Below, in pieces: positions 34,400 to 42,269 of a DNA stretch of 64,000 nt. The first letter of the stretch is position 1. Each line of letters opens with the position of its first letter. Where the stretch lies: positions 21,812 through 85,811 of the forward strand of contig JALUYI010000014.1 of the NCBI GenBank assembly GCA_027013095.1. The letters run 5' to 3'. A program made the translations under genes and the position numbers. Origin of the DNA: Paracoccaceae bacterium (GTDB taxonomy: Bacteria; Pseudomonadota; Alphaproteobacteria; Rhodobacterales; Rhodobacteraceae). Below the pieces are notes generated by a model. It made no database searches. It worked only from the letters and a program-made list of their open reading frames with translations, and was not told the DNA's origin.

Positions 34400-37093
34400 A
34401 TGCTGTCTTTCAATGTCCTTGTTCTGGTTGCCACGCTTTACGTCAGCTTTTTGTTCGCGGTGGCCTTTGGTGCCGATTGGCGGGCGCGGCGCGGGCAGTT
34501 GGGCTGGCTGCGCTCGCCGGTGGTCTATACCCTCAGCCTGTCGATCTACACCACGGCCTGGACCTTTTACGGGGCGGTCGGCTCGGCGGCGCGCAACGGG
34601 CTGGAGTTTCTGGCGATCTATCTGGGGCCAACGCTGGTTTTTGTCGGCTGGTGGTGGTTCCTGCGCAAGCTGGTGCGGGTCGGGCGGGCCAACCGGATCA
34701 CCTCGATCGCCGACCTGTTGTCCTCACGCTATGGCAAAAGCGCCTTTCTGGCGGTGATCGTGACGCTGCTGGCGGTGGTCGGGACGACCCCCTATATCGC
34801 GCTGCAACTGCAGTCGGTCTCGCTCAGCTTTTCGGTTTTTGCCGCCGCCGGACATTCGGCTGGCAGCGTGCCCAGCGTCACCGGCACCGCCTTTTGGCTG
34901 GCGGCGGGGCTGGCGGTGTTCACCATCCTGTTCGGCACCCGCAGCCTTGATGTCAATGAGCGCCACCACGGTGTTGTCACCGCCATCGCGGTCGAGGCGG
35001 TGGTCAAGCTGATCGCCCTTCTGTCGGTGGGCGTGTTCGTCGTCTGGGAGGTGGCGTCGGGGCCGTCGGACATTCTGGCGCGCATAGATGCCGCCCAGAT
35101 CGACAGCGCCAGCGCCAGCGGCAGCCGCTGGATTACCCTGTTGATCCTGTCCGGCGCGGCAATTATCTGCCTGCCACGGATGTTTCAGGTGACGGTGGTA
35201 GAGAACTCGGACGAAGGGCATCTGGCCACTGCCAGCTGGGCATTTCCACTATATCTGTTGCTGATGAGCCTGTTCGTTCTGCCGATTGCTGTGGTTGGTC
35301 TGGCCGAGATGCCGACCGGCAGCAACCCCGACCTTTATGTGCTGACCCTGCCGATCGCCCACAAGCGCGAGGCGCTGGCAATGCTGGCCTTTCTTGGCGG
35401 GTTTTCCTCGGCAACCTCGATGGTGATCGTGGCCTCGATTGCGCTGTCAACGATGGTTTCCAACCATATCGTCATGCCGGTCTGGCTGCGCCTGCGCCGC
35501 TCGGGGGCGGAACTGTCGGGGGATGTGCGCAACATCCTGATCCGCTCGCGGCGCATCAGCATTGTTTCGGTGCTGGCGCTGGGCTATGGCTATTTTCGCT
35601 TTACCGGCGGCACCGGGGCGCTGGCCTCGATCGGGCTGATCTCGTTTGCCGGGGTGGTGCAGGTGCTGCCGGCTCTGGTGGGGGGCCTGTTCTGGCGTGG
35701 CGCCACCCGGCGCGGCGCTATCGTCGCGGTGCTGGCGGGCTTTGGGCTGTGGGCCTATACGCTGTTCTTGCCCAGCTTTCAGGGGCGCTGGCTGATGTCT
35801 GTCGAGACGCTGCAGAACGGTCTGTTCGGTTGGACCGCGCTCAAGCCGCAGGCGCTGTTTTACATGCAGGGGATGGACCCCTTGGTGCATGCGCTGATCT
35901 GGAGCCTCGGGGTCAATGCACTGCTGTTCGTCGGGGTGTCGCTGCTGACCTTTCCCTCGCCCCTTGAGCGGTTGCAGGGGGTGCAATTCGTCAATGTTTT
36001 CGCCCACTCCACCCAGCAGGGCCCGCTGGCGCCGATGAGCGTTGCCGCCGACGATTTGCTGATCATGGCGCAGCGGATCATGGGCCACAGCACCGCCTTG
36101 AAATTGTTTCGTGCCGCCGCGCGGGGGCAGGGCAAGGGGGCGGACGCGATGCCTGACCCGACGCATGAATTCGTCGCCGCGCTTGAGCGTGAACTGGCCG
36201 GGACCGTGGGCGCGGCCACCGCCCACGCCATGGTCGGCCAGTTGACCGGCGGCGCCATTCTGTCGGTCGAGGACCTGATCGCGGTGGCCGACGAGACGGC
36301 GCAGATCATGGAACATTCCGTGCAGCTTGAGGCAAACTCGCGTGAGCTGGCCCGCACCGCGCGTCAATTGCAGGCGGCGAACGAAAAACTGACCAACCTC
36401 AGCATTCAAAAGGACAGCTTTCTCAGCCAGATCAGCCATGAATTGCGCACCCCCATGACCTCGATCCGCGCCTTTGCCGAGATCTTGCGCGAAAGCGACG
36501 GGCTGAGCGCGGCGCAGTTGCGAAAATATTCAAATATCATTCTGGAAGAGAGCATCCGTCTGACCCGGCTCTTGGACGAGATTCTGGACCTCAGCGTGCT
36601 CGAAAACCGGCAAGTCGCCCTGCAAAAGACCTCTGGCGTTCTTTGCGACGTGATCGAGCGCGCCATCGTTGCCTCGCGTGCCGCACCACATGCCCGGGCG
36701 CTTGAAATCCGCCGTGCGCCCGAGGCCGAGGATATCGCGCTGACCACGGATCTTGACCGCCTGTCGCAGGTGTTCATCAACCTGATCAGCAATGCGCGCA
36801 AATATTGCCAGAACCCAAAGCCGGTTCTGCGGATCGAGCCGCGACGAAACGGCGATCTGCTGGAGGTTGATTTCATTGACAACGGCGCGGGGATCGACGA
36901 GCAGCACCGCTCGATCGTGTTTGAGAAATTCGCCCGCCTTTCTGACGCCTCGGCCGCGGGCAGTGCCGGGCTGGGGCTGGCGATTTGCCGCGAGATCATG
37001 CGCAATCTTGGGGGCTCGATTGAATATGTGCCGGGGTATAACGGCGCGGCCTTTCGCGTCAGCCTGCCGCTTGGCACCCGCGCCGCAGGGTGA
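34400..37093 (+). CDS. SLC5 (sodium:solute symporter)-type sensor histidine kinase, CbrA/CrbS-like
   Basis: An 897-residue fusion. Residues about 1-480 form an SLC5-type membrane domain of about 12-13 helices (VYTLSLSIYTTAWTFYGAVG, RITSIADLLSSRYGKSAF, FLGGFSSATSMVIVASIALSTM). A STAC-like linker and coiled coil follow (about 520-665, ending ARQLQAANEKLTNLSIQKD). Then come HisKA with His680 in SQISHELRTPMTSIRAF, and HATPase (NLISNARKYC, DNGAGIDEQHR, GLGLAICREIM). There is no PAS or receiver domain, unlike CrbS, so the separate receiver protein probably supplies that step. Known relatives (CbrA; CrbS/MxtR, which controls acs) sense nutrients or acetate. The acs linkage here suggests the same, as inference. 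Confidence 0.9.
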   Translation: MLSFNVLVLVATLYVSFLFAVAFGADWRARRGQLGWLRSPVVYTLSLSIYTTAWTFYGAVGSAARNGLEFLAIYLGPTLVFVGWWWFLRKLVRVGRANRITSIADLLSSRYGKSAFLAVIVTLLAVVGTTPYIALQLQSVSLSFSVFAAAGHSAGSVPSVTGTAFWLAAGLAVFTILFGTRSLDVNERHHGVVTAIAVEAVVKLIALLSVGVFVVWEVASGPSDILARIDAAQIDSASASGSRWITLLILSGAAIICLPRMFQVTVVENSDEGHLATASWAFPLYLLLMSLFVLPIAVVGLAEMPTGSNPDLYVLTLPIAHKREALAMLAFLGGFSSATSMVIVASIALSTMVSNHIVMPVWLRLRRSGAELSGDVRNILIRSRRISIVSVLALGYGYFRFTGGTGALASIGLISFAGVVQVLPALVGGLFWRGATRRGAIVAVLAGFGLWAYTLFLPSFQGRWLMSVETLQNGLFGWTALKPQALFYMQGMDPLVHALIWSLGVNALLFVGVSLLTFPSPLERLQGVQFVNVFAHSTQQGPLAPMSVAADDLLIMAQRIMGHSTALKLFRAAARGQGKGADAMPDPTHEFVAALERELAGTVGAATAHAMVGQLTGGAILSVEDLIAVADETAQIMEHSVQLEANSRELARTARQLQAANEKLTNLSIQKDSFLSQISHELRTPMTSIRAFAEILRESDGLSAAQLRKYSNIILEESIRLTRLLDEILDLSVLENRQVALQKTSGVLCDVIERAIVASRAAPHARALEIRRAPEAEDIALTTDLDRLSQVFINLISNARKYCQNPKPVLRIEPRRNGDLLEVDFIDNGAGIDEQHRSIVFEKFARLSDASAAGSAGLGLAICREIMRNLGGSIEYVPGYNGAAFRVSLPLGTRAAG

Positions 37094-37101
37094 AATTGCC
37101 G

Positions 37102-37129
37102 AGAAAATCGTGCTGCGGTAAGATTTTCT
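37102..37129 (+). terminator. Inverted repeat after the kinase gene
   Basis: AGAAAATC (37102-37109) and GATTTTCT (37122-37129) form an 8-bp stem 9 bases after the stop. Weak GC content and no T-run make termination uncertain; it could also be a protein-binding site for the following gene. Confidence 0.35.
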
Positions 37130-37189
37130 AAAGAAACCGGCCCTAGGCTTGACGTGAGAATACGTGTCCGTGGATTTGTTGGGAGAGCC

Positions 37190-38233
37190 ATGACCACCGG
37201 GGCTGACGTCTTGCGAAAGATTATCACCGCACACGCCGGCACCGGGCCGGCGGGGGGCTGCGGAATCGAGGTTGCGTTTGATCTGGCCGTGGGCCAAGCC
37301 ACCCGGACCCTGTTTGAGGCCGAGGGGGCCGCGCTTGAAATCGGCGCCGAGATCGTCGATCGCCCGACGCTGTTGGCGCGCGCGCCGGATCCGGCCCTGT
37401 TGATGCCTCTGGACATGGTCGGTGGGCGAATCGGCATCTTGTGGTTCGATCCGGTGCTGGTGAACGCGGTGATCGAAATGGTGACCGACTCACCTGACAA
37501 TCTGGTTTTTGCCGATATTCGCGTGCCAACGCTGATCGACGCGACGCTCTGCCGGGGGTTTGCCGCCAATCTTCTGGAGCGTCTGGAGGCGGTGCTGGAG
37601 GAATCGGCGGGCTATCCGGTTTTGCCCCGGATGCCGGTCTCGCGGCACGAAACCGAAATGGCCCGGCTGGAATATACGCTGGAGGATCAGCCCCATCGGC
37701 TGGTGACGGCACGGGTGGAATTCAAGGACGGCGTGCGCGGCGGGGACATGGCCTTGGCAATCCCCAGTGACCTCTGGACGCTGCGGGACCCGCAGGGCTC
37801 GGGCAATGCGTTTTCCCAACAGTTGGCGCAGAATGTCGGTCAGGCGCCGATGCGCTTGCGCGGCGAACTGCAGCTGGTGTCGATGCCGGTTCTGCGTGCG
37901 ATTCGCCTGAAACCCGGCGACATCATTGAAATCTCGCGCGCGTCCCTGTCTGATGTGCGCCTGCTGACTGCCGAGGGCGTGTGCCTGTTTCACGGACGCG
38001 TCGGCCAAAAGGACGGGGTCAAGGCGATCTCTCTGACCCGTGGTGGACGCGGTATTGATCTGCCTCGGACTACAGCGGAGACCGGCGAGGCGGGCCTGAA
38101 TGAGGAGGTCCTGAATGAACCAGGTTTGAATGAGTCGGGCGACATCTTGCAATGCGAGCCGCCGCCGGAGCTGCCACCCGGTCTGCCCGAAAGGGCAGGG
38201 GACGGCGTGCCGGGCATCGTCGGGTCCGTTTGA
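37190..38233 (+). CDS. fliM: FliM-like flagellar motor switch protein
   Basis: A 347-residue protein resembling FliM of the C-ring, which binds phospho-CheY and sets motor direction. The middle region (about 50-200: VGGRIGILWFDPVLVNAVIEMVT, then CRGFAANLLERLEAVLEE) fits the FliM core. The C-terminal SpoA domain is at about 235-300 (LRGELQLVSMPVLRAIRLKPGDIIEI then LFHGRVGQKDGVKAISL). An acidic, proline-rich tail follows with a short repeat (GLNEEVLNEPGLNESG). ATG 37190 has GGGAGAG upstream. It is isolated from other flagellar genes except the convergent fliG-like gene. Confidence 0.75.
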   Translation: MTTGADVLRKIITAHAGTGPAGGCGIEVAFDLAVGQATRTLFEAEGAALEIGAEIVDRPTLLARAPDPALLMPLDMVGGRIGILWFDPVLVNAVIEMVTDSPDNLVFADIRVPTLIDATLCRGFAANLLERLEAVLEESAGYPVLPRMPVSRHETEMARLEYTLEDQPHRLVTARVEFKDGVRGGDMALAIPSDLWTLRDPQGSGNAFSQQLAQNVGQAPMRLRGELQLVSMPVLRAIRLKPGDIIEISRASLSDVRLLTAEGVCLFHGRVGQKDGVKAISLTRGGRGIDLPRTTAETGEAGLNEEVLNEPGLNESGDILQCEPPPELPPGLPERAGDGVPGIVGSV

Positions 38234-38325
38234 GGGTGCGAATTTTTGTCACGACAAGGGACGGTCGCCGCACGCTCGGCGGATTTCTGGGTGTTTGTCG
38301 CGGCTGTGCCCCGGGTGATCCGGTC

Positions 38326-38341
38326 GGGCATGATCATGCCC
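38326..38341. repeat. 16-bp perfect palindrome between fliM- and fliG-like genes
   Basis: GGGCATGATCATGCCC is fully self-complementary and lies in the 116-base gap between two convergent genes. It could act as a hairpin at the 3' ends or as a protein site. There is no T-run. Confidence 0.5.
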
Positions 38342-38349
38342 CGCGATAA

Positions 38350-39498
38350 TCACGTCTCGGGGGTGATTAGGGTGATTTCGCCGGTGTCCTCCAGCGTGCG
38401 AATGGCCACGATCACCGCGTTCATCGCCTTGTCACCGTCCTTTTGGCCGACCTCACCCACTTCACTGACCGAATCGCGCAGCTGTTCGCTCAGACGTTTT
38501 GAAAGGTTGCCAAGGATGAATTCAACGCTGTCCTTGTAGATGACCTGTGCGGCGGCCAGCGCCTTGACCATGGTGTCATTGTCAACCTCGCGCACCATTT
38601 TGGGAATGTCCTTGATCTCCAGTCGGTCGGGGATGTCGGCAAAGGTGAACATCGTCTGGCGAATTTTCTCGGCCGCGGCCGCGTCCTCGCGCTCAAGAGC
38701 GTTCAGCAGGCTTTCGCGGCGCGGTCCGGGCGTGTAGTTCAGGATCGACGCGACCCGCTCGGTCGGTGCGCCGGGCAGGGCGCTTCGGCTGTCCGTGCCG
38801 GTTGTCAACGTGACCAGCGCATCGCCGATCTGACGCAGGCGGGCTGCCGTGAGATCGCCGATATTTACCGCTGCTGTCGAGACCGCAAGCGCCCGATCGT
38901 CGTCCATCGTGTCGAGGAGTTCAGCGGCGGTGGTCGCGGGCAGTTTGGCCAGAACGATTGACGTTACCAGCGGCGTTTGCGTCGCCAGAAGCTCCTGCAG
39001 CAGATCTAGAGGCAGCGACTGGATATGGGGCCACGCATCCGCCGGAGGTTCGGGCGGTTTGGTTTGCAGGATGGTTTCCTTGAGGTCCGGGCTGATTTCG
39101 TCGCCAAGGGTTTCTATCGCACCCTCCAGACCGGGATCAAAGCGCAGGCCGGGATGTTGCAGGGCCTCCAGAAAATCTGCCATGACCGCAAGGATCGTCT
39201 GTTCGTGAACATAGTGCAGTCCGGCCAGCGCCCGTACCAGTTTGACCGTGTCCTGTGACTGGAATCCGTTCAGTGACAGGGGCAGGTCCCCCTGCTGCAT
39301 AAGGCGCACGATGACCGCGGCCTTCTGATCCGGGCTGAGGGTTCTATCGGGGGTCGCGCGGTTCCGGTGAGTGGCCGCAATGGCCCGCTCCAGCGGGTCC
39401 GTGCCACCTGCGCCATCGTTAATCCCCGCGTCCCGCGCCGCGGCCAAGCCCTGTTCCTCGGCCAGCGCCAATGCGCCGGTGCCTTGTCGTTGTCCCAC
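38350..39498 (-). CDS. fliG: FliG-like flagellar motor switch protein
   Basis: A 382-residue protein with the FliG architecture. The N-terminal region follows LSPDQKAAVIVRLMQQGDLP. The middle domain includes LPLDLLQELLATQTPLVTSIVLAKLPATTAAELL. The C-terminal torque-generating domain includes MFTFADIPDRLEIKDIPKMVREVDNDTMVKALAAA and EFILGNLSKRLSEQLRDSV, with the charged residues that contact the stator. GTG 39498 gives about 50 extra residues at the N-terminus, so the true start may be further in. A CtrA-like half-site pair lies about 50-60 bases upstream. No other flagellar genes are nearby. Confidence 0.85.
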   Translation of the reverse strand: MGQRQGTGALALAEEQGLAAARDAGINDGAGGTDPLERAIAATHRNRATPDRTLSPDQKAAVIVRLMQQGDLPLSLNGFQSQDTVKLVRALAGLHYVHEQTILAVMADFLEALQHPGLRFDPGLEGAIETLGDEISPDLKETILQTKPPEPPADAWPHIQSLPLDLLQELLATQTPLVTSIVLAKLPATTAAELLDTMDDDRALAVSTAAVNIGDLTAARLRQIGDALVTLTTGTDSRSALPGAPTERVASILNYTPGPRRESLLNALEREDAAAAEKIRQTMFTFADIPDRLEIKDIPKMVREVDNDTMVKALAAAQVIYKDSVEFILGNLSKRLSEQLRDSVSEVGEVGQKDGDKAMNAVIVAIRTLEDTGEITLITPET

Positions 39499-39545
39499 CT
39501 TGCGTGTCCTTCATCTGTTCCCCGCCACAGGTTAGCGTCCGAATT

Positions 39546-39560
39546 TTAAAAAACCCTTAC
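39546..39560 (-). promoter_or_regulatory. CtrA-like site upstream of fliG-like gene
   Basis: TTAA-N7-TTAC matches the CtrA consensus TTAA-N7-TTAA at seven of eight positions, 48 bases before the fliG start. CtrA activates flagellar genes in Rhodobacterales, so the context supports the match. Confidence 0.45.
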
Positions 39561-39628
39561 CCCAAGCGAAAACGCGGCGGCAAAAAGCCCATTGCAGGGG
39601 CGCGGAGGCGGTGCCAGACTGGCGGGCG

Positions 39629-40372
39629 ATGGACATTGCACCCGCATCAAACAGGCGTGAGCCGCCCGAAATCAGACTTGCCGGAGACATGGGCCTTTTG
39701 GTCGTGTTCGGTCAGATTTATGACCCGGCGATCAATGCCGCGGCGCTGGCCTTTGATCGTGCGCTGAGGGCGGATTTGCCGGATGGAGTGATCGAGACGG
39801 TGCCCACCTTCCGCTCGGTTCTGGTGCGCTTTGACCCGCTGGAAATTTCATGCCCGCGCCTTGAAGGGCATTTGCAAGAGCTGCTGGCGCGGCAAGACTG
39901 GTTGCAGGCCGAGCCGGATGACGCCGCGCAGCATTGGGTGTTGCCCTGTGTTTACGGTGGCGCGCGCGGCCCGGATCTGGGCAAGGTTGCCGACCTCATG
40001 GGGCGGCGCGAAGATCAGGTGGTGGCGGCCCATGCGGCGGTTGAATTGCGCGTGGCAATGCTGGGGTTTTCGCCCGGTCTGGCCTATCTGGGGCAGTTGC
40101 CCGAGGCATGGAATCTTGCCCGCCGGAGCACCTTGACCCCCGAGGTTCCGGCGGGCTCGGTTCTGGTGGCGGTGCGCCAGACGGTGCTGCCTGCAACCCC
40201 GATCCCGACCGGCTGGCACGCCATCGGGCAGACCCCGTTTCGGGCCTTTGTTCCGGCCCATCGCCGCCCGTTCTTGTTGGCCCCCGGAGACCGCCTGCGA
40301 TTCGAGCCGGTGGCGGAACCGTGCTATGCCGCCTTTGATCAGGCCGATTTTTTGCGAAAGAGCGGCGGATGA
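39629..40372 (+). CDS. pxpB: 5-oxoprolinase subunit PxpB (KipI-like)
   Basis: One of three subunits of the ATP-dependent prokaryotic 5-oxoprolinase, which opens 5-oxoproline to glutamate. About 247 residues. Typical blocks are IRLAGDMGLLVVFGQ, ETVPTFRSVLVRFDPL, HWVLPCVYGG, MLGFSPGLAYLGQLPE and TPEVPAGSVLVAVRQTVLPATPIPTGWHAIGQTP. The start is open: ATG 39629 is annotated, but a GTG at 39611 lies right after GGAGG. It overlaps pxpC by 4 bases. Confidence 0.92.
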   Translation: MDIAPASNRREPPEIRLAGDMGLLVVFGQIYDPAINAAALAFDRALRADLPDGVIETVPTFRSVLVRFDPLEISCPRLEGHLQELLARQDWLQAEPDDAAQHWVLPCVYGGARGPDLGKVADLMGRREDQVVAAHAAVELRVAMLGFSPGLAYLGQLPEAWNLARRSTLTPEVPAGSVLVAVRQTVLPATPIPTGWHAIGQTPFRAFVPAHRRPFLLAPGDRLRFEPVAEPCYAAFDQADFLRKSGG

Positions 40373-41400
40373 GCGGGCTGGAGATCCTGTCGATTGCGGC
40401 CAATGCCACCATTCAGGACGCCGGGCGCCCGGGCTTTCTGCGCTACGGGCTGAGTGCGGGGGGGGCTGTGGACCCGTATGCGCTGGCCGAGGGGCAGGCG
40501 TTGCTGGGCAATGCGCCCGATGATGCAGCGCTGGAATTTGCCGGGGCTGGCGGGAGGTTTCTGGCGCGCTCGGATGTCTGGCTGGCGACCTCGGGGGCCG
40601 AGATGACGCTGACGGTCAATGGTGACGCGCGCCCTTGGCGACAGAGCTTTGGCCTGCGGGCGGGGGATGAGTTGCGCCTCGGCCCGCCGCAGACCGGCGT
40701 TTATGCCTATCTTCACGTGGCCGGCGGGTTTCAGACCGAGCAGGTTTTGGGGTCACGCTCGACCCATCTGCGGGCCGGTCTGGGGACGGTGCCTCGCCCC
40801 GGGATCGTGCTGCCGTTTCGGGCCGATCTGCCCCATTCGCAACAGCCCCTGAAGCTGCCGCGCCCCGGCAGTTTCTCGCGTCGGTGTTTTCGGGTCCTGC
40901 CGGCGCCGCAGGCCGATCTGTTTTCCGCAGAAACGCGGCAGCGGTTTTTGGCGCAGGAGTTTCGCATCGGTCAGATGCGGGACCGCATGGGGATGCGTCT
41001 TGAGGTCGAGGGGAGCGCTGCATTTCAGGCCGAAACGGGGCTGAGTATCGCGTCGGATGCAACCAACCTTGGTGATGTGCAGATCACCGGGGACGGAACG
41101 CCCGTGGTCTTGCTGGTCGAGCGTGGATCGGCCGGGGGGTATCCGCGTCTGGTGACGGTGATTAGCGCTGATCTGGCGGCGTTGGCGCAGGTGCCCAGCG
41201 GCGAATTGATCCGCTTTCAGGAAATCTCGCGCGACGATGCGGTTGTTGAACTGCGAAAATACCGGCGCGAAATCAATACATTAAAAGATCTGGTTCAGCC
41301 CGTTTTTCGAGACCCGCATCAAATCAGCGGGCTGTCGGGGATGAACCTGATTGGCGGGGTGATCCGCGGAGATGAGGAGGACAACCATGACGACGATTGA
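40369..41400 (+). CDS. pxpC: 5-oxoprolinase subunit PxpC (KipA-like)
   Basis: Carboxyltransferase-like subunit of 5-oxoprolinase, 343 residues. Visible: ATIQDAGRPGFLRYGLSAGGAVDPYALAEGQALLGN at the start, the conserved YLHVAGGFQTEQVLGSRSTHLRAGLG, IGQMRDRMGMRLEVEG, and VQITGDGTPVVLLVERGSAGGYP. It overlaps pxpA by 14 bases in another frame, a tight coupling that supports complex assembly. Confidence 0.94.
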   Translation: MSGLEILSIAANATIQDAGRPGFLRYGLSAGGAVDPYALAEGQALLGNAPDDAALEFAGAGGRFLARSDVWLATSGAEMTLTVNGDARPWRQSFGLRAGDELRLGPPQTGVYAYLHVAGGFQTEQVLGSRSTHLRAGLGTVPRPGIVLPFRADLPHSQQPLKLPRPGSFSRRCFRVLPAPQADLFSAETRQRFLAQEFRIGQMRDRMGMRLEVEGSAAFQAETGLSIASDATNLGDVQITGDGTPVVLLVERGSAGGYPRLVTVISADLAALAQVPSGELIRFQEISRDDAVVELRKYRREINTLKDLVQPVFRDPHQISGLSGMNLIGGVIRGDEEDNHDDD

Positions 41401-42148
41401 TTTCAACGCCGACCTCGGCGAAAGTTTCGGGGCTTGGCGGTTGGGCGATGACGCGGCGATGCTGGAGCTTGTGACCTCGGCCAATGTGGCCTGCGGTTTT
41501 CATGCCGGCGACCCTCTGGAGATGTCGCGGGTGGTTGCGCTTTGCGCGCAAAAAGGGGTCGGGATCGGGGCGCATCCCGGCTTTGACGATTTGGCCGGTT
41601 TCGGGCGGCGGCAGATCATTGGCCTGTCCGGGGCCGAGCTGGGGGCCATGGTCCTTTATCAAATTGGTGCCTTGCAAGCGATTGCCAAGGCCGCCGGGTT
41701 GCGGGTCGGCCATGTCAAGCTGCACGGGGCGCTCTCCAACATGTGTATGCGGGACCGCGCCATGGCCGATGCGATTATGGGGGCGGTGCACGATCTGGAT
41801 CCGCAGCTGGCGATTCTGGCGGTGGCGGGAACCGAGATCGAACGTGCAGCACTGGCCCAAGGCAGCCCGATCGTGCGCGAGGTGTTCGCCGACCGGGCCT
41901 ACGACGATCAGGGGATGCTGGTTGCACGCGACAAGCCCGGCGCGGTGATCCATGACCCTGAGCTGGCGGCTGAAAACATCCTGCGCATGGTTGAAGAGCA
42001 GGCGATCACCTCGCAAAACGGTGCCAGGATCCCGGTTCACCCCGAGAGCATCTGCGTGCATGGCGACGGCGCGTCGGCAGTGGCCTTGGCCCGGAGGGTG
42101 CGGGCGCGTCTTGAAGCGGCGGGGATCAGGATTTCGCGCTGGACATGA
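41387..42148 (+). CDS. pxpA: 5-oxoprolinase subunit PxpA (LamB/YcsF family)
   Basis: LamB/YcsF-family subunit, 253 residues. It opens with TIDFNADLGESFGAWRLGDD, followed by TSANVACGFHAGDP, GIGAHPGFDDLAGFGRR, LRVGHVKLHGALSNM, REVFADRAYDDQGMLVARD and ICVHGDGASAV, all canonical. GAGGAGG lies 6 bases before ATG 41387. It completes pxpBCA and is followed by a terminator. Confidence 0.96.
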   Translation: MTTIDFNADLGESFGAWRLGDDAAMLELVTSANVACGFHAGDPLEMSRVVALCAQKGVGIGAHPGFDDLAGFGRRQIIGLSGAELGAMVLYQIGALQAIAKAAGLRVGHVKLHGALSNMCMRDRAMADAIMGAVHDLDPQLAILAVAGTEIERAALAQGSPIVREVFADRAYDDQGMLVARDKPGAVIHDPELAAENILRMVEEQAITSQNGARIPVHPESICVHGDGASAVALARRVRARLEAAGIRISRWT

Positions 42149-42207
42149 CAGCGCCACACCCCGAAGCGCAAGCGATCCGGGGGAATGAGCCTTTGATCAG
42201 GTAAATT

Positions 42208-42259
42208 ACCCCCGGCAGAGCGGAACGACGGTTTCGCCATACCGGGGGGTGGGTTTTTT
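42208..42259 (+). terminator. Candidate terminator after pxpA
   Basis: CCCCCGG (42209-42215) can pair with CCGGGGG (42242-42248), followed by GTGGG and six T. The 26-base loop is long, so efficiency is uncertain. Confidence 0.5.
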
Positions 42260-42269
42260 GCGTCCGGTG

